Positions 33,834 through 46,017 of a DNA stretch of 64,000 nucleotides are shown piece by piece. The translations under genes were made by a program, and so were the position numbers. The stretch lies in the NCBI GenBank assembly GCA_014529385.2, contig CM043963.1, positions 95,246,412-95,310,411 of the forward strand, given 5' to 3'. How positions within the stretch are numbered: position 1 is the first letter of the stretch; each line of letters starts with the position of its first letter. Source of the DNA: Adiantum capillus-veneris (lineage: Eukaryota; Streptophyta; Polypodiopsida; Polypodiales; Pteridaceae). The notes beneath the pieces were generated by a model. It saw only the letters and a list, made by a program, of their open reading frames with translations. It searched no databases and was not told the DNA's origin.

Positions 33834-34165
33834 TGTTTCCATCCGCACTTGGAACGCTTGAGGTGTTTGTGTTGATTCAAGCAATGTTATTTTTGCATCT
33901 TTCTTTGCCTGCTATGTTGTTAAAATATTTTTTTCCTTTTTCAATTATAGGTCAGCAACTTTGACTATCAATGTCAACTCCTATCATGTGAATGTGACAC
34001 AACTCTCTCTTATATCATGGGTGGCCACAGTTGTCTTCTTTCAGGAAAAGTCTACTGGTCGTTGTTGGAAAAAATGTACATACAAGATTTTTGCAAAATA
34101 TAGCGCCCAATCTGCATTTTGTAATGGATGGAAAAAAGGCTCCAAGTAGATTCTGTCAACATTAT
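33834..34165. repeat. duplicated flank H, copy 1
   Basis: About 332 bp nearly identical to 37,851-38,183. Both copies end in ATTAT immediately before a Y LTR, so the LTR and its left flank were duplicated together. Confidence 0.9.
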
Positions 34166-35374
34166 TGTCACATTTAATGGTCTAGTAACTTGTGTGTAGC
34201 AGAAAATAACATAGACATAGTGAGCATTTCATTAGAATAGACTCCTAATGAGCATACTAAGAGTGCTTGGAAGGAGAGAGAGCAACAAAAGCATAACACC
34301 TAGTTAGATAGGCATGAACAATACTTCAAAAAGAGAGAGAAATTAAGCTATTGACAACAGTTGAGGACTGGATTTACATGGAATCGGGTCCCCCTCCAAA
34401 AGGCTTTGTATTAAAGGTTTCCCCCATCAAGGGAGACATTTTACAATACAATACTTTGTGTTCCTTCAATAACTTGCTGGTGCAATGAAGATGGAAGCTT
34501 AAAGCACCAAGCTCACAGTTGTAAAACACAACATCAATTCCCTCACGGTCTCACACCCAAGACCTCACAAACCTTCAAAGATGGTGAGAGCTAGCAGGGT
34601 ATGAGGATAGATTGAGATGAAGAAGGAGTATTCTTACGAGAAAGAAGTATGTCTCCTCACATAATCACTCATTAAAGCTTAGCATAGCCTAGTAATTAGC
34701 ATGCTAGAGGAGATGAGCATGCATTGGAGCTTGGCTCTTGGTTGGATTTGCATCACAAAGCCAAGAGTTGTTGGTGTGGGCCTCCCATCTCACAAGCTTG
34801 GAGTAGATGATGAGTTTTCCATTAAAGCTTGAGAAGGAGAGATACTCTTCTTTACTTCACACATGAGCTTGTGTGAGTGTGTGTGTGTGTGTGATAATGC
34901 CTTGCCAAAATCAGCCCCCCTCTCTCTCTTGGTCGACCCCTGTTGCTTTTTACTCATGCTGGCATCCTATTGGCCCCTGCAAAGCTTAGCCAATGACAAT
35001 CAAGAAGCATAAGGGATAACCTTGTGACATGTATCCCCCTTTCCCCTTTTGTGAGAGCTTTAGGTATTTGAATATTGCAATTAAACTGTCATTGGACCTC
35101 TTAGTCTTCTAGCCAATAGGAATCACGCAAGCCATTGGGCTGTTGAATGCTCATTGGACCCCTTGGGAGACTGTCCAATAGTCTTCTAGAGAGCTTAATT
35201 TCTATTACTTCCTTTATCAAGTGTTTTTTAAATGAAATAAACTAAGTTTACTCTAGCCTAATTCTCATTGGTCCACCTCTATGGCATCCAATAGGATTTG
35301 AATGCACCTTGGGGGCAACTGGGCTAGGGAGCTGACATGTGTCCACTATGCCCTTTGTGTAAAGGGATCTTGCA

Positions 35375-35425
<51 letters not shown>

Positions 35426-37115
35426 TCCCCTACTAAAAGAGCTAGCCCCCTCAAGGATAGGGATGTGGGAAGACTTTTGAGTCTTCCCACAAGCATCCAA
35501 TATTATCTAAGGCTTGACCATTGGACATCACCTTTGAATTTTGGAACCTTAGCATTTTGGAAGTCTTAACACTAGGTTGGTAATGGGACACTTTTATGTC
35601 CTGTTAAATGACCATTTTCCTTGAATTATGTCAACAGTTTCAAAATGGATTTTGAGGTACTATCTATCTAGAAAGTTGTCTCATGAGCTGAAAAAAACTG
35701 GACATTTTTTTGGAATATCAATTCCATCTTTAACCTTGTCCTTGCACAACATTTCACAACCTAAACTGCGTGAAAAAACGGGTCCTGTTTTTGGCTTTTT
35801 GCAACTATACCACTCTAGAATTCATGTTTGTGAGGTCTATAATGCTAGAGAACTATCTTTAGTAGTCTTGAACATGTCATGATGCTTCTAGGGAGAAATA
35901 AATGTTAAAGTTGTAAGTTATGACCAAATTACAAAAATTGTCAAATCCTGTTTTTTAGCAAATTTTAGCTCTTCTATGATTTTTTTGGTGGCTTTCATAA
36001 TATCCAAATGCAGTTTTGATTTTCTATGTCACATATTCTAACATAAAGCTAATATTCCTTGAGTTTTAGGGCACCTAATACCCTATTTTGCATAGTAGAC
36101 AACGATGGTTGATTTTTTCAATTATAGAAGAAAACGAAACATTCTAGTATATCAAGTATAGCTTTTTCAATATTGTTAGTTTCTTGTGATAACTACATGC
36201 ATTTTGTAGGTAGTAACCATATCTAGTCATGAGGATCAAATTTGGATAGATATTGAATAGTTTCTATGGGATTCCACAACTCATAATGTTGAACCCAATT
36301 TTTTCATGTTTGCTGTATTTAGCACTTCATATTTGTCCCCAAGGTTCCCCTTGATAAGAGATGTATTATTCTTTTGACATGATCCATGGCTCCTTATGAA
36401 CCTAAAGGACAATAGGGAACTAAGAAAACATGCATATATTATTTTTGTATTGAGCGTGGCTATAGAAACTTTGATGATAGGTTTGCAGAATGGTATAAAA
36501 TCAACTTTTTTGTACCTATTTCTTTTGGCAAAACAAAAAATAGTGAGTGAGAAGCAATCATATGTTCTGATCACCAACCCATTGAAGTTAACTAGGGAAT
36601 TTATCTCAAGTCCTACAAAAATCCCTAATCTTATTTTTATGCAACAAAACGTAAGAAATGACTGTTTTCATGAAAATGTACTGGTCCATCAACTTTGGAG
36701 GCTTGGGGTGTGACCAAAAGATGAGAAATTTTACAAGTTTCTTATTTTTTCCATGTGTAGTAGGCCTTGAACTATAACCTCATGAAAGGATTTTACAAAA
36801 TGAGTGGATCTACTATGGTTTTGGAGGTTTTTTTCAAAACCCTGAAAGGACACTTTTATGTCCTGTTAGGTTACCAACCTAGTGTTAATGGGTTGAACCT
36901 TAGGGTCTTTGAATCCCATTGATGCATACTTCTCTTCTACACATGTCCCCCCCCTTTGGATCCCTATTTTCCCTCCTTTGGATCCCTATTATGATCGATC
37001 TACCAACCTAACCAATCACTCTAGCTTTTTCTCCCGTATCACTTCCCCATATTAAATAATTAGTTTTAACATGAGAAAATCATTTAGGAGAATTAGATTA
37101 TTAGTTATTATGACA
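34166..37115 (-). repeat. LTR Y1 of a Gypsy-B relative
   Basis: TGTCACATTT to TTATTATGACA, with ATTAT at 34,161-34,165. Removing the nested TTAA element (35,570-36,894) leaves about 1.62 kb, close to the 1.66 kb of the solo LTRs. It contains a (TG)n run at about 35,377-35,424. The minus-strand polypurine tract AAGAGAGAGGTAA at 37,116 shows that this was the 3' LTR. Confidence 0.85.
35570..36894. mobile_element. 1,325-bp TTAA-flanked inverted-repeat element
   Basis: The termini are a perfect 14-bp inverted repeat: CACTAGGTTGGTAA at 35,570 and its complement ending at 36,894. TTAA flanks both sides (35,566-35,569 and 36,895-36,898). The related LTR Y2 has a single TTAA there (39,613 region, AAGTCTTAATGG), which proves the empty site. 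Each end also carries GGACACTTTTATGTCCTGTTA. No transposase is visible. Two short plus-strand frames (35,628-35,882 and 36,396-36,713) have no known domain. The TTAA duplication suggests a piggyBac-like mover. A CACTA origin is the alternative but would need a 3-bp duplication, which does not fit as well. Confidence 0.8.
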
Positions 37116-37740
37116 TTACCTCTCTCTTGAAATCATAGTTGTCCTCGACTATGAGGTAGAGAAGATAAAGCCTAGTCATTAGTCCTTTTTCTAGCGGGTA
37201 GAGGATCCCTATTCTACCCTACGACATCGTTCCAGAATATATGACTAATCCATTTGGCACTTGAGAGCCTAAGCTGTTGCAAGCATGTCTGTGCATTAGT
37301 CGTATCAATCTTCCATAGTAGAGTGAAAAGCTATACTTGGTGTTTGGAAGATGTCGTCTCCGCAAACTTGATCCTAAGCGTGCATACTTCTTGATATTTG
37401 TGCACAATAAAGAAAAAGAGAGTCTTATAAGACAAAACTTTGTTCATTTTAAACATTTTTACATTTTCTTACTCTAAAGAAGCATTGTAAGCATTGACAA
37501 GGTTTAGGTTATCCTTTTTTTGTATGCCTTGCATCCATCTAGCACCTTCAAATGGATAGTTCTTAAACTTAATAAGATACCATCGGATAATCTTACCGCC
37601 TCACAATACCTTGTCTTCATGTCGGAGAATGGACTCGAGTTGTAGCACCTCTTCTTGGTCCTCAATCTTTGGTGGGTCTTCAATAGTTGGTTCTTGAGGT
37701 GGCTCTCCTTTGTAAGGCTTTAATAGGCTCACATGGAAAG
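37116..37740 (-). pseudogene. Y element internal remnant (3' end of pol)
   Basis: Aligns to 16,437-17,055 of Gypsy-B in the same orientation: polypurine tract, untranslated stretch, and the chromodomain-type segment (EVLQLESILRHEDKVL equivalent at about 37,600-37,660). It stops abruptly at 37,740. Confidence 0.8.
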
Positions 37741-37850
37741 CTGGACACCAAAAATACTATGCTACGTTAGCAAAAAGGTACTATGGTCCCTTCCAGATTC
37801 TTAGAAAAATCAATGATATGGCCTATTAACTCAAGTTGCCCAGTCATTGG
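37741..37850 (+). pseudogene. inverted integrase fragment of the Y element
   Basis: Reads like the minus strand of 17,063-17,170 (YYAKLAKRYYGPFQIL and INDMAY segments of the integrase C-terminus) but on the plus strand. It is the next stretch of the internal region, flipped in place. It joins directly to the second copy of flank H. Confidence 0.8.
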
Positions 37851-38183
37851 TGTTTCCATCCGCACCTGGACGCTTGAGGTGTTTGGGTTGCTTCAAGCAA
37901 CAATGTTATTTTTGCATCTTTCTTTGCCTGCTATGTTGTTAAAATATTTTTCTCCTTTTTCAACTGTAGGTCAACAACTTCGACTATCAATGTCATCTCC
38001 TGTCTATAAAAGTGACACAAGTCTCTCTTATATCATGGGTGGCCACAGTTGTCTCCTTTGAGGAAAAGTCTACTGGTCGTTGTTGGACAAAATGTACATA
38101 CAAGATTTTTGCAAAATATAGCGCCCAATCTACATTGTGTAATGGATGGACAAAAGCCTCCAAGTAGATTCTGTCAACATTAT
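37851..38183. repeat. duplicated flank H, copy 2
   Basis: Near-identical to 33,834-34,165. It ends ATTAT at 38,179-38,183. Confidence 0.9.
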
Positions 38184-39393
38184 TGTGACATTTAATGGTC
38201 TAGTAACTTGTGTGTAGAAGAAAATAACATAGACATAGTGAGCATTTCATTAGAATAGATTCCTAATGAGCATAGCAAGAGTGCTTGGAAGGAGAGAGAG
38301 CAACAAAAGCATAACACCTAGTTAGATAGGCATGAACAATACTTCAAAAAGAGAGAGAAATTAAGCTACTGACAATGGTTGAAGACCGGATTTACATGGA
38401 TCCGGCCCCCCATCCAAAAGGCTTTGTATTAAAGGTTTCCCCCATCAAGGGAGACATTTTACAATACAATACTTTGTGTTCCTTCAATAACTTGTTGGTG
38501 CAATGAAGATGGAAGCTTCAAGCACCAAGCTCACACTTGTAAAACACAACATCAATTCCCTCACGGTCTCGTACCCAAGACCTCACAAACCTTCAAAGAT
38601 GGTGAGAGCTAGCGGGGTATGAGGATAGATTAAGATGAAGAAGGAGTATTCTTACGAGAAAGAAGTATGTCTCCTCACATAATCACTCATAATAGGTTAG
38701 CATAGGTTAGTAATTAGCATGGTAGAGGAGATGACCATGCATTAGAGCTTGGATCTTGGTTGGATTTGCATCACAAACCCAAGAGTTTTTGGTGTAGGCC
38801 TCCCTTCTCACAAGCTTGGAGTAGATGATGAGCTTTCCATTAAAGCTTGAGAAGGCGACATAGTCTTCTTTACTTCACACATGAGCTTGTATGAGTGTGT
38901 GTGTGTGATATTGCCTTGCCAAAATCAATCCCCCTCTCTCTCTTGGTTGACCCCTCTTGCTTTTTACTCATGTTGGCATCCTATTGGCCCCTGCAAAGCT
39001 TAGCCAATGGCAATTAAGAAGCATATGTGATAGCCTTGTGACATGTGTCTCCCTTTCCCCTTTTGTGAGAGATTTAGGTATTTAAATAATGCAATTAAAC
39101 TCTTATTGGACCTCTTATTCTTTTGGCCAATAGGAATCATGCAAGCCATGGGGCTGTTGAATGCTCATTGGACCCCTTGAGAGTGTCCAATAGTCTTCTA
39201 GAGAGCTTAATTTCTATTGCTTCTTTTATCAAGTGTTTTTTAAAATGAATTAAACTAAGTTTACTCTAGCCTAATTCTCACTAGTCCACCTCTATGGCAT
39301 CCAATAGGATTTGAATGCACCTTGGGGGCAACTGGGCTAGGGAGGTGACATGTGTCCACTATGCCCTAATTTGTGTAAAGGGAGCTTGCAAGA

Positions 39394-39477
<84 letters not shown>

Positions 39478-40814
39478 CTCATCCCCTACTAAAAGGGCTC
39501 GCCCCCTCAAGGATAGGGATGTGGGAAGACTTTTGAGTCTTCCCACAAGCATCCAATAGCACCTAAGACTTGACCATTGGACATTACCTTTGAATTTTGA
39601 AACCTTAGCATTTTGGAAGTCTTAATGGGCTGAACCTTAGGATCTTTGAAGCCCATTGATGCACATTGCTCTTTTGCATATTGTTGGACGGGGAGCGACT
39701 CACATACCCATGAAGTGCATGCAAACACTACCTAGATCAACATAATGTCAATCGAGGACACAGATGACACGATAGGCACACGGAGGAAATCTCTTTAGCT
39801 TGTCAGGCTGAGACCATCCTACACATACAACGCTCTAGAAGGCCAACTAAACCACAATCAAGAACCTCACTACTCTCAACTACACCACCTAGCCACATAC
39901 ACACATACGGAAGGTAACTCACCTAATCATGCTAGATTCGTACGAAACTTAAGGAACACCATCCCCTCACTAGGATACACCTGTCCCTAAGCTTCTACAC
40001 TCAAAACCCTCACTCTAAACCCATCTGCGGAAAACGCGTAGGATGACAGAGCAGAATTTTGAAAGTGCTCGAAACTGAAATTTATGAGTACCTATGTGTA
40101 GCTTATGTTGCCACGATTCTATAGACTACTAGCACGCAAAAAACAAACATCGTTTGATACACTTACGGCCACAAATAGCTCGTAGATGCGTCGGCATGTG
40201 CGCTTCGTCTTGCGTGGAATGCTTGGCGTTGTCGCGTAGCTCTCCTCGAGCCTACAACAATGGTGCAGTCGGATCTCCAATGTGTTGAGCGAGCTGGGCG
40301 TAGCAAGAGGATGAAGCTCACACTCACTCTCTTTCTCTCTCACACACAGTAGACAGCAGCGCTAAAGTTTTGATTATGAAAAAAGTCCCTTTTTTACAAA
40401 ATGACCTAGGTACCTTATATACTAAGGCTACCTTAGGTTTAACCAAAAATGGGGTTGAAAAGGTCAAATGGCTTTGTATTTACAATCTGGAAGTGACATT
40501 GCACCCCGGCTTCTAAAACTAGAATAACTACTCATTACATATGACGTTTATAGCCATAATCCGCAGCATTTCATAACTCACAAAAGATAAGACTTTGGTA
40601 CGAAACTTGAGTTATGTTGTGTTGTTGACCCAGCGGTCAACACATATGGACCCCCTTTTGGATCCCTATTTTCCCTCCTTTGGATCCCCAGTGTGACCGG
40701 TCTACCAGCCTAACCAATATTCTAGCTTTTTCTCCCCTGGCATTTTCCATATTATATGATCAGTTTAACATGAGAAAATCATTTAAGAGAATTAGATTAT
40801 TAGTTACTATGACA
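38184..40814 (-). repeat. LTR Y2 (solo LTR, interrupted)
   Basis: TGTGACATTT to TTACTATGACA with ATTAT on both sides (38,179-38,183 and 40,815-40,819). It is a complete solo LTR of about 1,665 bp once the nested 961-bp LTR is removed. A long (TG)n run lies at about 39,395-39,475. It lacks the TTAA element found in Y1. Confidence 0.85.
39682..40642. mobile_element. 961-bp solo LTR nested in Y2
   Basis: TGTTGGACGG to CGGTCAACA, flanked by CATAT at 39,677-39,681 and 40,643-40,647. No coding sequence is present. The TG...CA ends and 5-bp duplication identify it as a solo LTR or a very small LTR element. It is unrelated to the other LTRs in the window. Confidence 0.8.
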
Positions 40815-40819
40815 ATTAT

Positions 40820-41657
40820 CTTTGATTTCTTGGTGCAAGCCTTTCAAAATTTCCACCTTTATCTCAACATCTTCACATGGCCATAATGTTTTAATCATAT
40901 CCATCCTCACTTCTTTGTTGATGTCTTTCCATTATATGAGGTTTGGATTTGCCCATTTTGACAGTCGATGAGCTGTGTATGTTGCCTGTTGTGTTGGCAT
41001 ACTGTGCGCTAGAGATTTCACGCGTTGAAAAGCATTAACAACCATTTGCTGATGAGCTGCTAGCACCGTTTATGTACCACATACTTCCTCTTCATCAGCC
41101 ACGGTATCTTAGAGCTGTAATGGCCAAATATACAAATATTAAATATCTTTGATAAACATTTGTTCTCTCGATTGAGTACTCTCAAAGATACCATAATTGA
41201 CTAAAGACAGTTTAGTCAAAAAAATTGCAATTAATGTGAAAAAAATATCACAACTAACTAAATAAAGATAATTAATCCAAACGTGCCAAAGACTATTGAC
41301 TAAAACAACTGATCCAAATACTTCAAGTGAGGTGAACCACACAGAACATAGACTTGAGCAAATGAAATACCTAGACGACAAGTCAATAGTAAAGTACAAA
41401 ATGTTCAAGCCACACAAAAAGATGACGCAAGTTCAATGAGCGATCACTGAACAGGAATATGGTTTGGCTTTAAATGCTTTTTAAAGAATAACAAAATATC
41501 TGATGTGTTTCTTCTAGCTCTCTTAATTTCATCCAATTGTCCACTTTTTGCTGAATATCTCTCATGGCATCTTGATCAGGGTGGTAAAATACTTCTTTTG
41601 GGAAGTATACTTTCCTAGCTGCACTCTAAATATCTATTAACATGTCGAATAGAAAAC
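40820..41657 (-). other. unassigned, probably part of a decayed host-like gene
   Basis: Minus-strand fragments such as QQMVVNAFQRVKSLAHSMPTQQ and EVRMDMIKTLWPCEDVEIKVEILKG (about 40,830-41,080) look protein-like but have no known domain and contain a stop. The strand agrees with the kinase remnant to the right, so they could be its downstream part, interrupted by Y2. Confidence 0.4.
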
Positions 41658-42398
41658 TTAATGCATAAATGTCGCTAGTTTTTGAGTATTGCGCATTTGC
41701 GCATTGTGGATCATATATTTTTGGAGAAATCCACAGCCTTTGTGAGCTCTCGTGCCCCCTGTTTTCTTTGTCTTAAAAATTGCAAAGTCTGATTGAGCTA
41801 CAGGATGCACAAAATTGTTTGATACGCACTTGCCTAGGGTTCTAAGCATCATGCCCCAATCAATAATGCCAGCGCGGGGCTTATTTGCACGAGTAAAATC
41901 TAACATTATGTTGTAGGGATGTAAGTCATTGTGCACTATACCAGCAGAGTGAGCAGTCACAACGCCATCAATAAGAGCGTGTAAGATTGTTGGCACATGC
42001 TGAATCACTGCTTTGACACGTGTAGCCTCTATCTCTGGTAAGTGTTGATTTGCTGGTGGAAAATTCCTTTAGCCACATTATAGCATGTGCATGCAGCATC
42101 CAAATGCTCCTTGGGCGAACGACAAGTGGCACACCATGTCTCCCAAGGTACCCCCATTGTAGTATGGCAAGATTGTGATCTAGGGGGCCTCGATGGTAAA
42201 TCCAATGCATCTTACAATGGAGGGGTGAAGTGTTTGCATGACTTGCTTTGTCTGGAAGCTATAAAATTTTGCCTCAGTCCCTCCCTTGTAACATTTTCCT
42301 ACGTATGTGATGTGCTCTGTAAAGAAAGAAATGCTTTTAATGGTGTATAATGTGCAAACACCAAAAGAGCCTATTCCAATTCTTGAACCTTCCACCAT
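41658..42398 (-). pseudogene. protein kinase remnant
   Basis: In one minus-strand frame, from left of protein to right: a glycine-rich loop (RIGIGSFGVC), a VGKCYKGG segment with the likely ATP lysine, HPSIVRCIGF, a hinge (ILPYYNGGTLGDM), a catalytic loop HNDLHPYNIMLDF with the HxD...N pattern, and AGIIDWGM in place of DFG. Stops interrupt the frame (TAG just before ITILPYYN, and more near 42,070-42,085). It is a decayed Ser/Thr-type kinase domain. A minus-strand frame at 42,445-42,750 may be its N-terminal extension. It could be a host gene fragment or cargo of an old transposon. Confidence 0.7.
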
Positions 42399-42444
42399 CC
42401 CACAACTCTATTTCTGCCATATCGAAACTTGTGGGAGGAAGATC

Positions 42445-42750
42445 TTATTTCAAGTCTCTGCACCACACTTTTAGATTGCCCAGCATTGTCCTAATCTTGT
42501 GGGGGGGTTTGAATTCTCTTATCCCTGTAGGAATCAACAACTCATACTGGCCTTTGGCTTGCAATTTGCGCTTTGTGTTCTCCCAAATAGCGCTAGTGAT
42601 ATCTTTAATGAAGACGTCACTTTCATTTATTTGATATATATGGCCATCTGCACATGAAGATATTGCCAATATACACTCTTTTAGAATGGCACGCAAAATA
42701 ATTGTCTTTTTCTCTAGTGTCATTTTTGCACTGGACACTAAAAACAACAT
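42445..42750 (-). pseudogene. possible N-terminal part of the kinase remnant
   Basis: Open frame of 101 codons just upstream of the kinase domain on the same strand, with a mixed alpha/beta pattern (ILRAILKECILAISSCADGH, SDVFIKDITSAIWENTKRKL). No known domain. A short gap with a frame change separates it from the glycine-rich loop. Confidence 0.4.
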
Positions 42751-43734
42751 ATCAATTATAGTTTCATGGGTGCATCGGCACTCTCACACTAGTTCAGACA
42801 AACCATATCCATGAAAGACTTCAAAAAATTGTGCAAGATTATATTAATACAGATTAATAACCATTTTCACTTTGAAAAACTATAATTTAACCATGCAAGA
42901 TGTATGAAAAACAAGTAACTCTTAAGAAGACCATCTAGATCAAACAATACAGGTTAAAAATTCTAAACATTTCAAAATATTGTGATAAACCATAAGACGT
43001 GAGTTCATATTATGCATGTTACCACTTCAAAAAACAATGTTACAATAAAAAACATGTGCATCGTAATATACATATTTTTAATCTCATTTTAGCTCATTTT
43101 AATATATTAATAGTGTTTAATTTCGTGAAAAAAACATTGCTATGAGTGAATGCACACAAATAAAATGAAAATTTGGTGCATTTTTAACAAACAACTCATA
43201 AATTGTATAGAACTAAGTATATTAGCTCTTTGTAGAGTATAAATTTTAGTGAAACTATAGCATTTGGTTTTGCAAAGATGTAATTCATTAGTGTAGACAC
43301 TATTGAGATTGTATAAAAGTGAGTAGGTGTGCCAAATTTTTGGTAAGTCCTTTATTAGCCAGAATCTCTAGAAATGCTGCCTTTGTCAATTGAGTAGGAA
43401 ACACAAGGATATTTTTAATCTCTGCACGTGTTTTTTCCCTTTCGCTCTCTCCTTATTTGGGCCTTGGGATTGTGGCTTACTAAAGGGATGCTCAAACCTA
43501 GGTTTGAGGTGGAAAAAAGATGGAGATTGCACGTGGATGCATGCATGAGAACGAGCACACGTGTGAATAGGCAGGGAGATGGAACACGAGGATGAAGATG
43601 CACAGAGGGAGAGAGAGAGAGAGACAGAGTGAGTGCATAGTTGGTGAGGGATATAGAGATGGCAGCTAAAGGCGATGTGTATGTTGAGCTCCTTAATTGT
43701 GCATGCATGTTTGTGTGTGTGGTAAGGGTTCATG

Positions 43735-43802
<68 letters not shown>

Positions 43803-43913
43803 TTTGGAGATTTGCATGAGTGGAGGAAAAATACTCTCACTCCCATGCTACCTAGTGTGATCTCCAACACCAAATACCTACGGGGTTAGAGTCAGTGTTT
43901 CCATGACAAGCTG
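42751..43913. other. unassigned AT-rich region with (CT)n
   Basis: No gene recognised. (GA)n at about 43,606-43,626 and a (CT)n run at about 43,737-43,800. Open frames here are made of the microsatellites. The last five bases (AGCTG, 43,909-43,913) are the left target duplication of the next LTR. Confidence 0.55.
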
Positions 43914-45572
43914 TGTAATGGAAATGGCCTATGAACATTGAGAACAACAGAATTAAGAGAACTATAGTAAGCATTTTTATGAGACTACTTTGAGAACATA
44001 GATGGTGAACTTAATTAGCGGTAGCAACATAACCATTATACTTAATTAACTTGGCCTGAATAATACTTTTCCAAGAGAGAGAATTAGAGAACTTGACAAC
44101 AGTTGAGGACCAAAATTATTTGGAGCCGGCCCCCCCTCCAATAGGCTTTTGTATTATAGATTCTCCTATAAAGAGAGACTTGGTACAATACAATCTTTGT
44201 GTTCCTTGTGACCTAGGTGATGCTATGAAGATGGAAAGCTTCATGCATCACGAGCATAACATAAACTTTGTAAAATCATTAACCATCCCCGACCTCAGTC
44301 CCAAGGCCCCAAACAACTTCGAAGGCAGAGAGAGCTTGCGGGGAATGAGGGGGTAAGGAAGAGAAAAAATTATCATTTATAGGAGAAAGAAATAGTTCCT
44401 CACTTATCATCACTCTTCTTGCTTAGAATAGCATGATAGCATAGTAATGAAGATGGAGAAGATGTCAAGCTTAAGCATTGAAGCATGGCTCTTGGATGGA
44501 TTTGTATTTCATAGCCAAGAGTGTTGGTGTACACTCTTAACTTCTCAACAAGCTTAGAGAAGGAGATGGAGTTCTTGCACTTTCACCAAGTGAGAATGTG
44601 TGAAAAAGGAGTATGTGAGAGGGTGTATACCCCCAAGCACACCCCTTGCTTGCTTTGGTCAACCCCTCCTTGTATCTCAAGCTTGAAGCTCATCGGACCC
44701 CTCGAAGCCTAGCCAATCACATGCACAATGCATTTCAAGCAACATGGGAAATCTTTGGACAAGTATCCTCCTTATCCCTTTGAAAGAGAGAGGTTGAAAA
44801 TATCTAAATATTTGTTGAATTGAACTAGAAGCTCATTGGACCGCTCTTTAGCCCAACCAATAGGATTCAAGCACACAATGTGGCTAAGCATAGGGAGAGC
44901 CTGACATGTGTCCATGTGCCCCTTGAGACAAGGGGTGCCCTTTGGGTGAGCGGAATGTTAATTCAAAGATTCCCTTAACTCTGGGGATTTTCCCCTCCTT
45001 TGTAGGGTCTCCTTTTGACTCAAGCTCCTCAAGCACCTTACCCCCCATGCATGAGAAGCTTCTCAAGCACCTTACTCATCAAGCATGGCAAGCACCTTCG
45101 TCAACAAGTACCTCAAGCACCTTAGTCAACAAGCACGACAAGCACTTCAATCTTGGTCCGGGTTCCCACCCCAAGCATGGCCCTAGCTTGCCTAAGGTCT
45201 TAAGGACTTTTAACACTAACCTTTGGAGGTCTTTAATGAAGCTAACCCTAAGGTCTGTAAACTCCATTAGATGCACGTTTCTCTTTGATAGACTATGTCC
45301 TTTTGGACCCCTATTGAGATGTAACCATCTCTCCTCTTGGTCCCCTGCTGAGATAAGTTTAGAAGCACTTATTACGCATTGCTCTTTGGTAGACCATATC
45401 CTTTTGGACCCCTATTGAGACGCAACCATCTCTCCTTTTGGTCCCCTATTGAGATAGGTCTAGAAGCACATGTCTCTATTCTAACTCTTGTTCCCGTTTA
45501 TTCTCCCACATTAAATAATCAATTTAATATGAGAAAATCATTTGGGTTAGCTAGATATTAGATTTTATGACA
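43914..45572. mobile_element. solo LTR of the Gypsy-B family
   Basis: 1,659 bp, TGTAATGG to TTTTATGACA, matching 22,061-23,810 throughout. It is flanked by AGCTG at 43,909-43,913 and 45,573-45,577. No internal region adjoins it. It is the product of LTR-LTR recombination and confirms the Gypsy-B LTR boundaries. Confidence 0.92.
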
Positions 45573-45577
45573 AGCTG

Positions 45578-45645
45578 TGGTAGTCTCTACATGCAAGAGC
45601 GGAGCTATGGCAAGAGATGTGTGGCGTAAGCTTAGAAAAAGCACT

Positions 45646-45684
<39 letters not shown>

Positions 45685-46017
45685 CATCGGCCTCAAGACG
45701 AGCTGACAGTGGACAATAGAAGCACCAAACTCAACCCGTTCCTTGCAAGCTTGTTGTATGTGAGGCGTTGGTGGGAGCACCAGAGGAAGGGGGAGTAGGG
45801 TTGTGTAGAGACGAAGGGAGACGCAAGAAGGCAGGGAAGGGAGCACCCATAGCTAGAAGGGGGGGAGGCTATGATTGCGATGTGGGCATGAGTTTGCCTT
45901 TCCAATCGTCACATTCCCTTGGAATATTCCAGACAAATTGATGGGTTCTAATGAATTTTTTATGACTTCTATAAATGTATCATTTTAAAAAAGAAACGAT
46001 GATGTCCCAATGAGGAG
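45578..46017. other. unassigned spacer with (GA)n
   Basis: (GA)n at about 45,647-45,680. Otherwise mixed sequence without a recognised gene. Confidence 0.5.

Noticed and set aside
35570..36894. Calling the TTAA element a CACTA because it starts CACTA
   Set aside because: The empty site in Y2 shows a 4-bp TTAA duplication. The 3-bp flanks (TAA and TTA) do not match.
34166..40814. Y1 and Y2 as the ordinary LTR pair of one element
   Set aside because: Both LTRs are preceded by the same 330-bp flank, and Y2 has ATTAT on both sides. This requires a duplication rather than a simple LTR pair.
42087..42634. Plus-strand frames opposite the kinase remnant
   Set aside because: Shadow frames. All recognisable motifs are on the minus strand.
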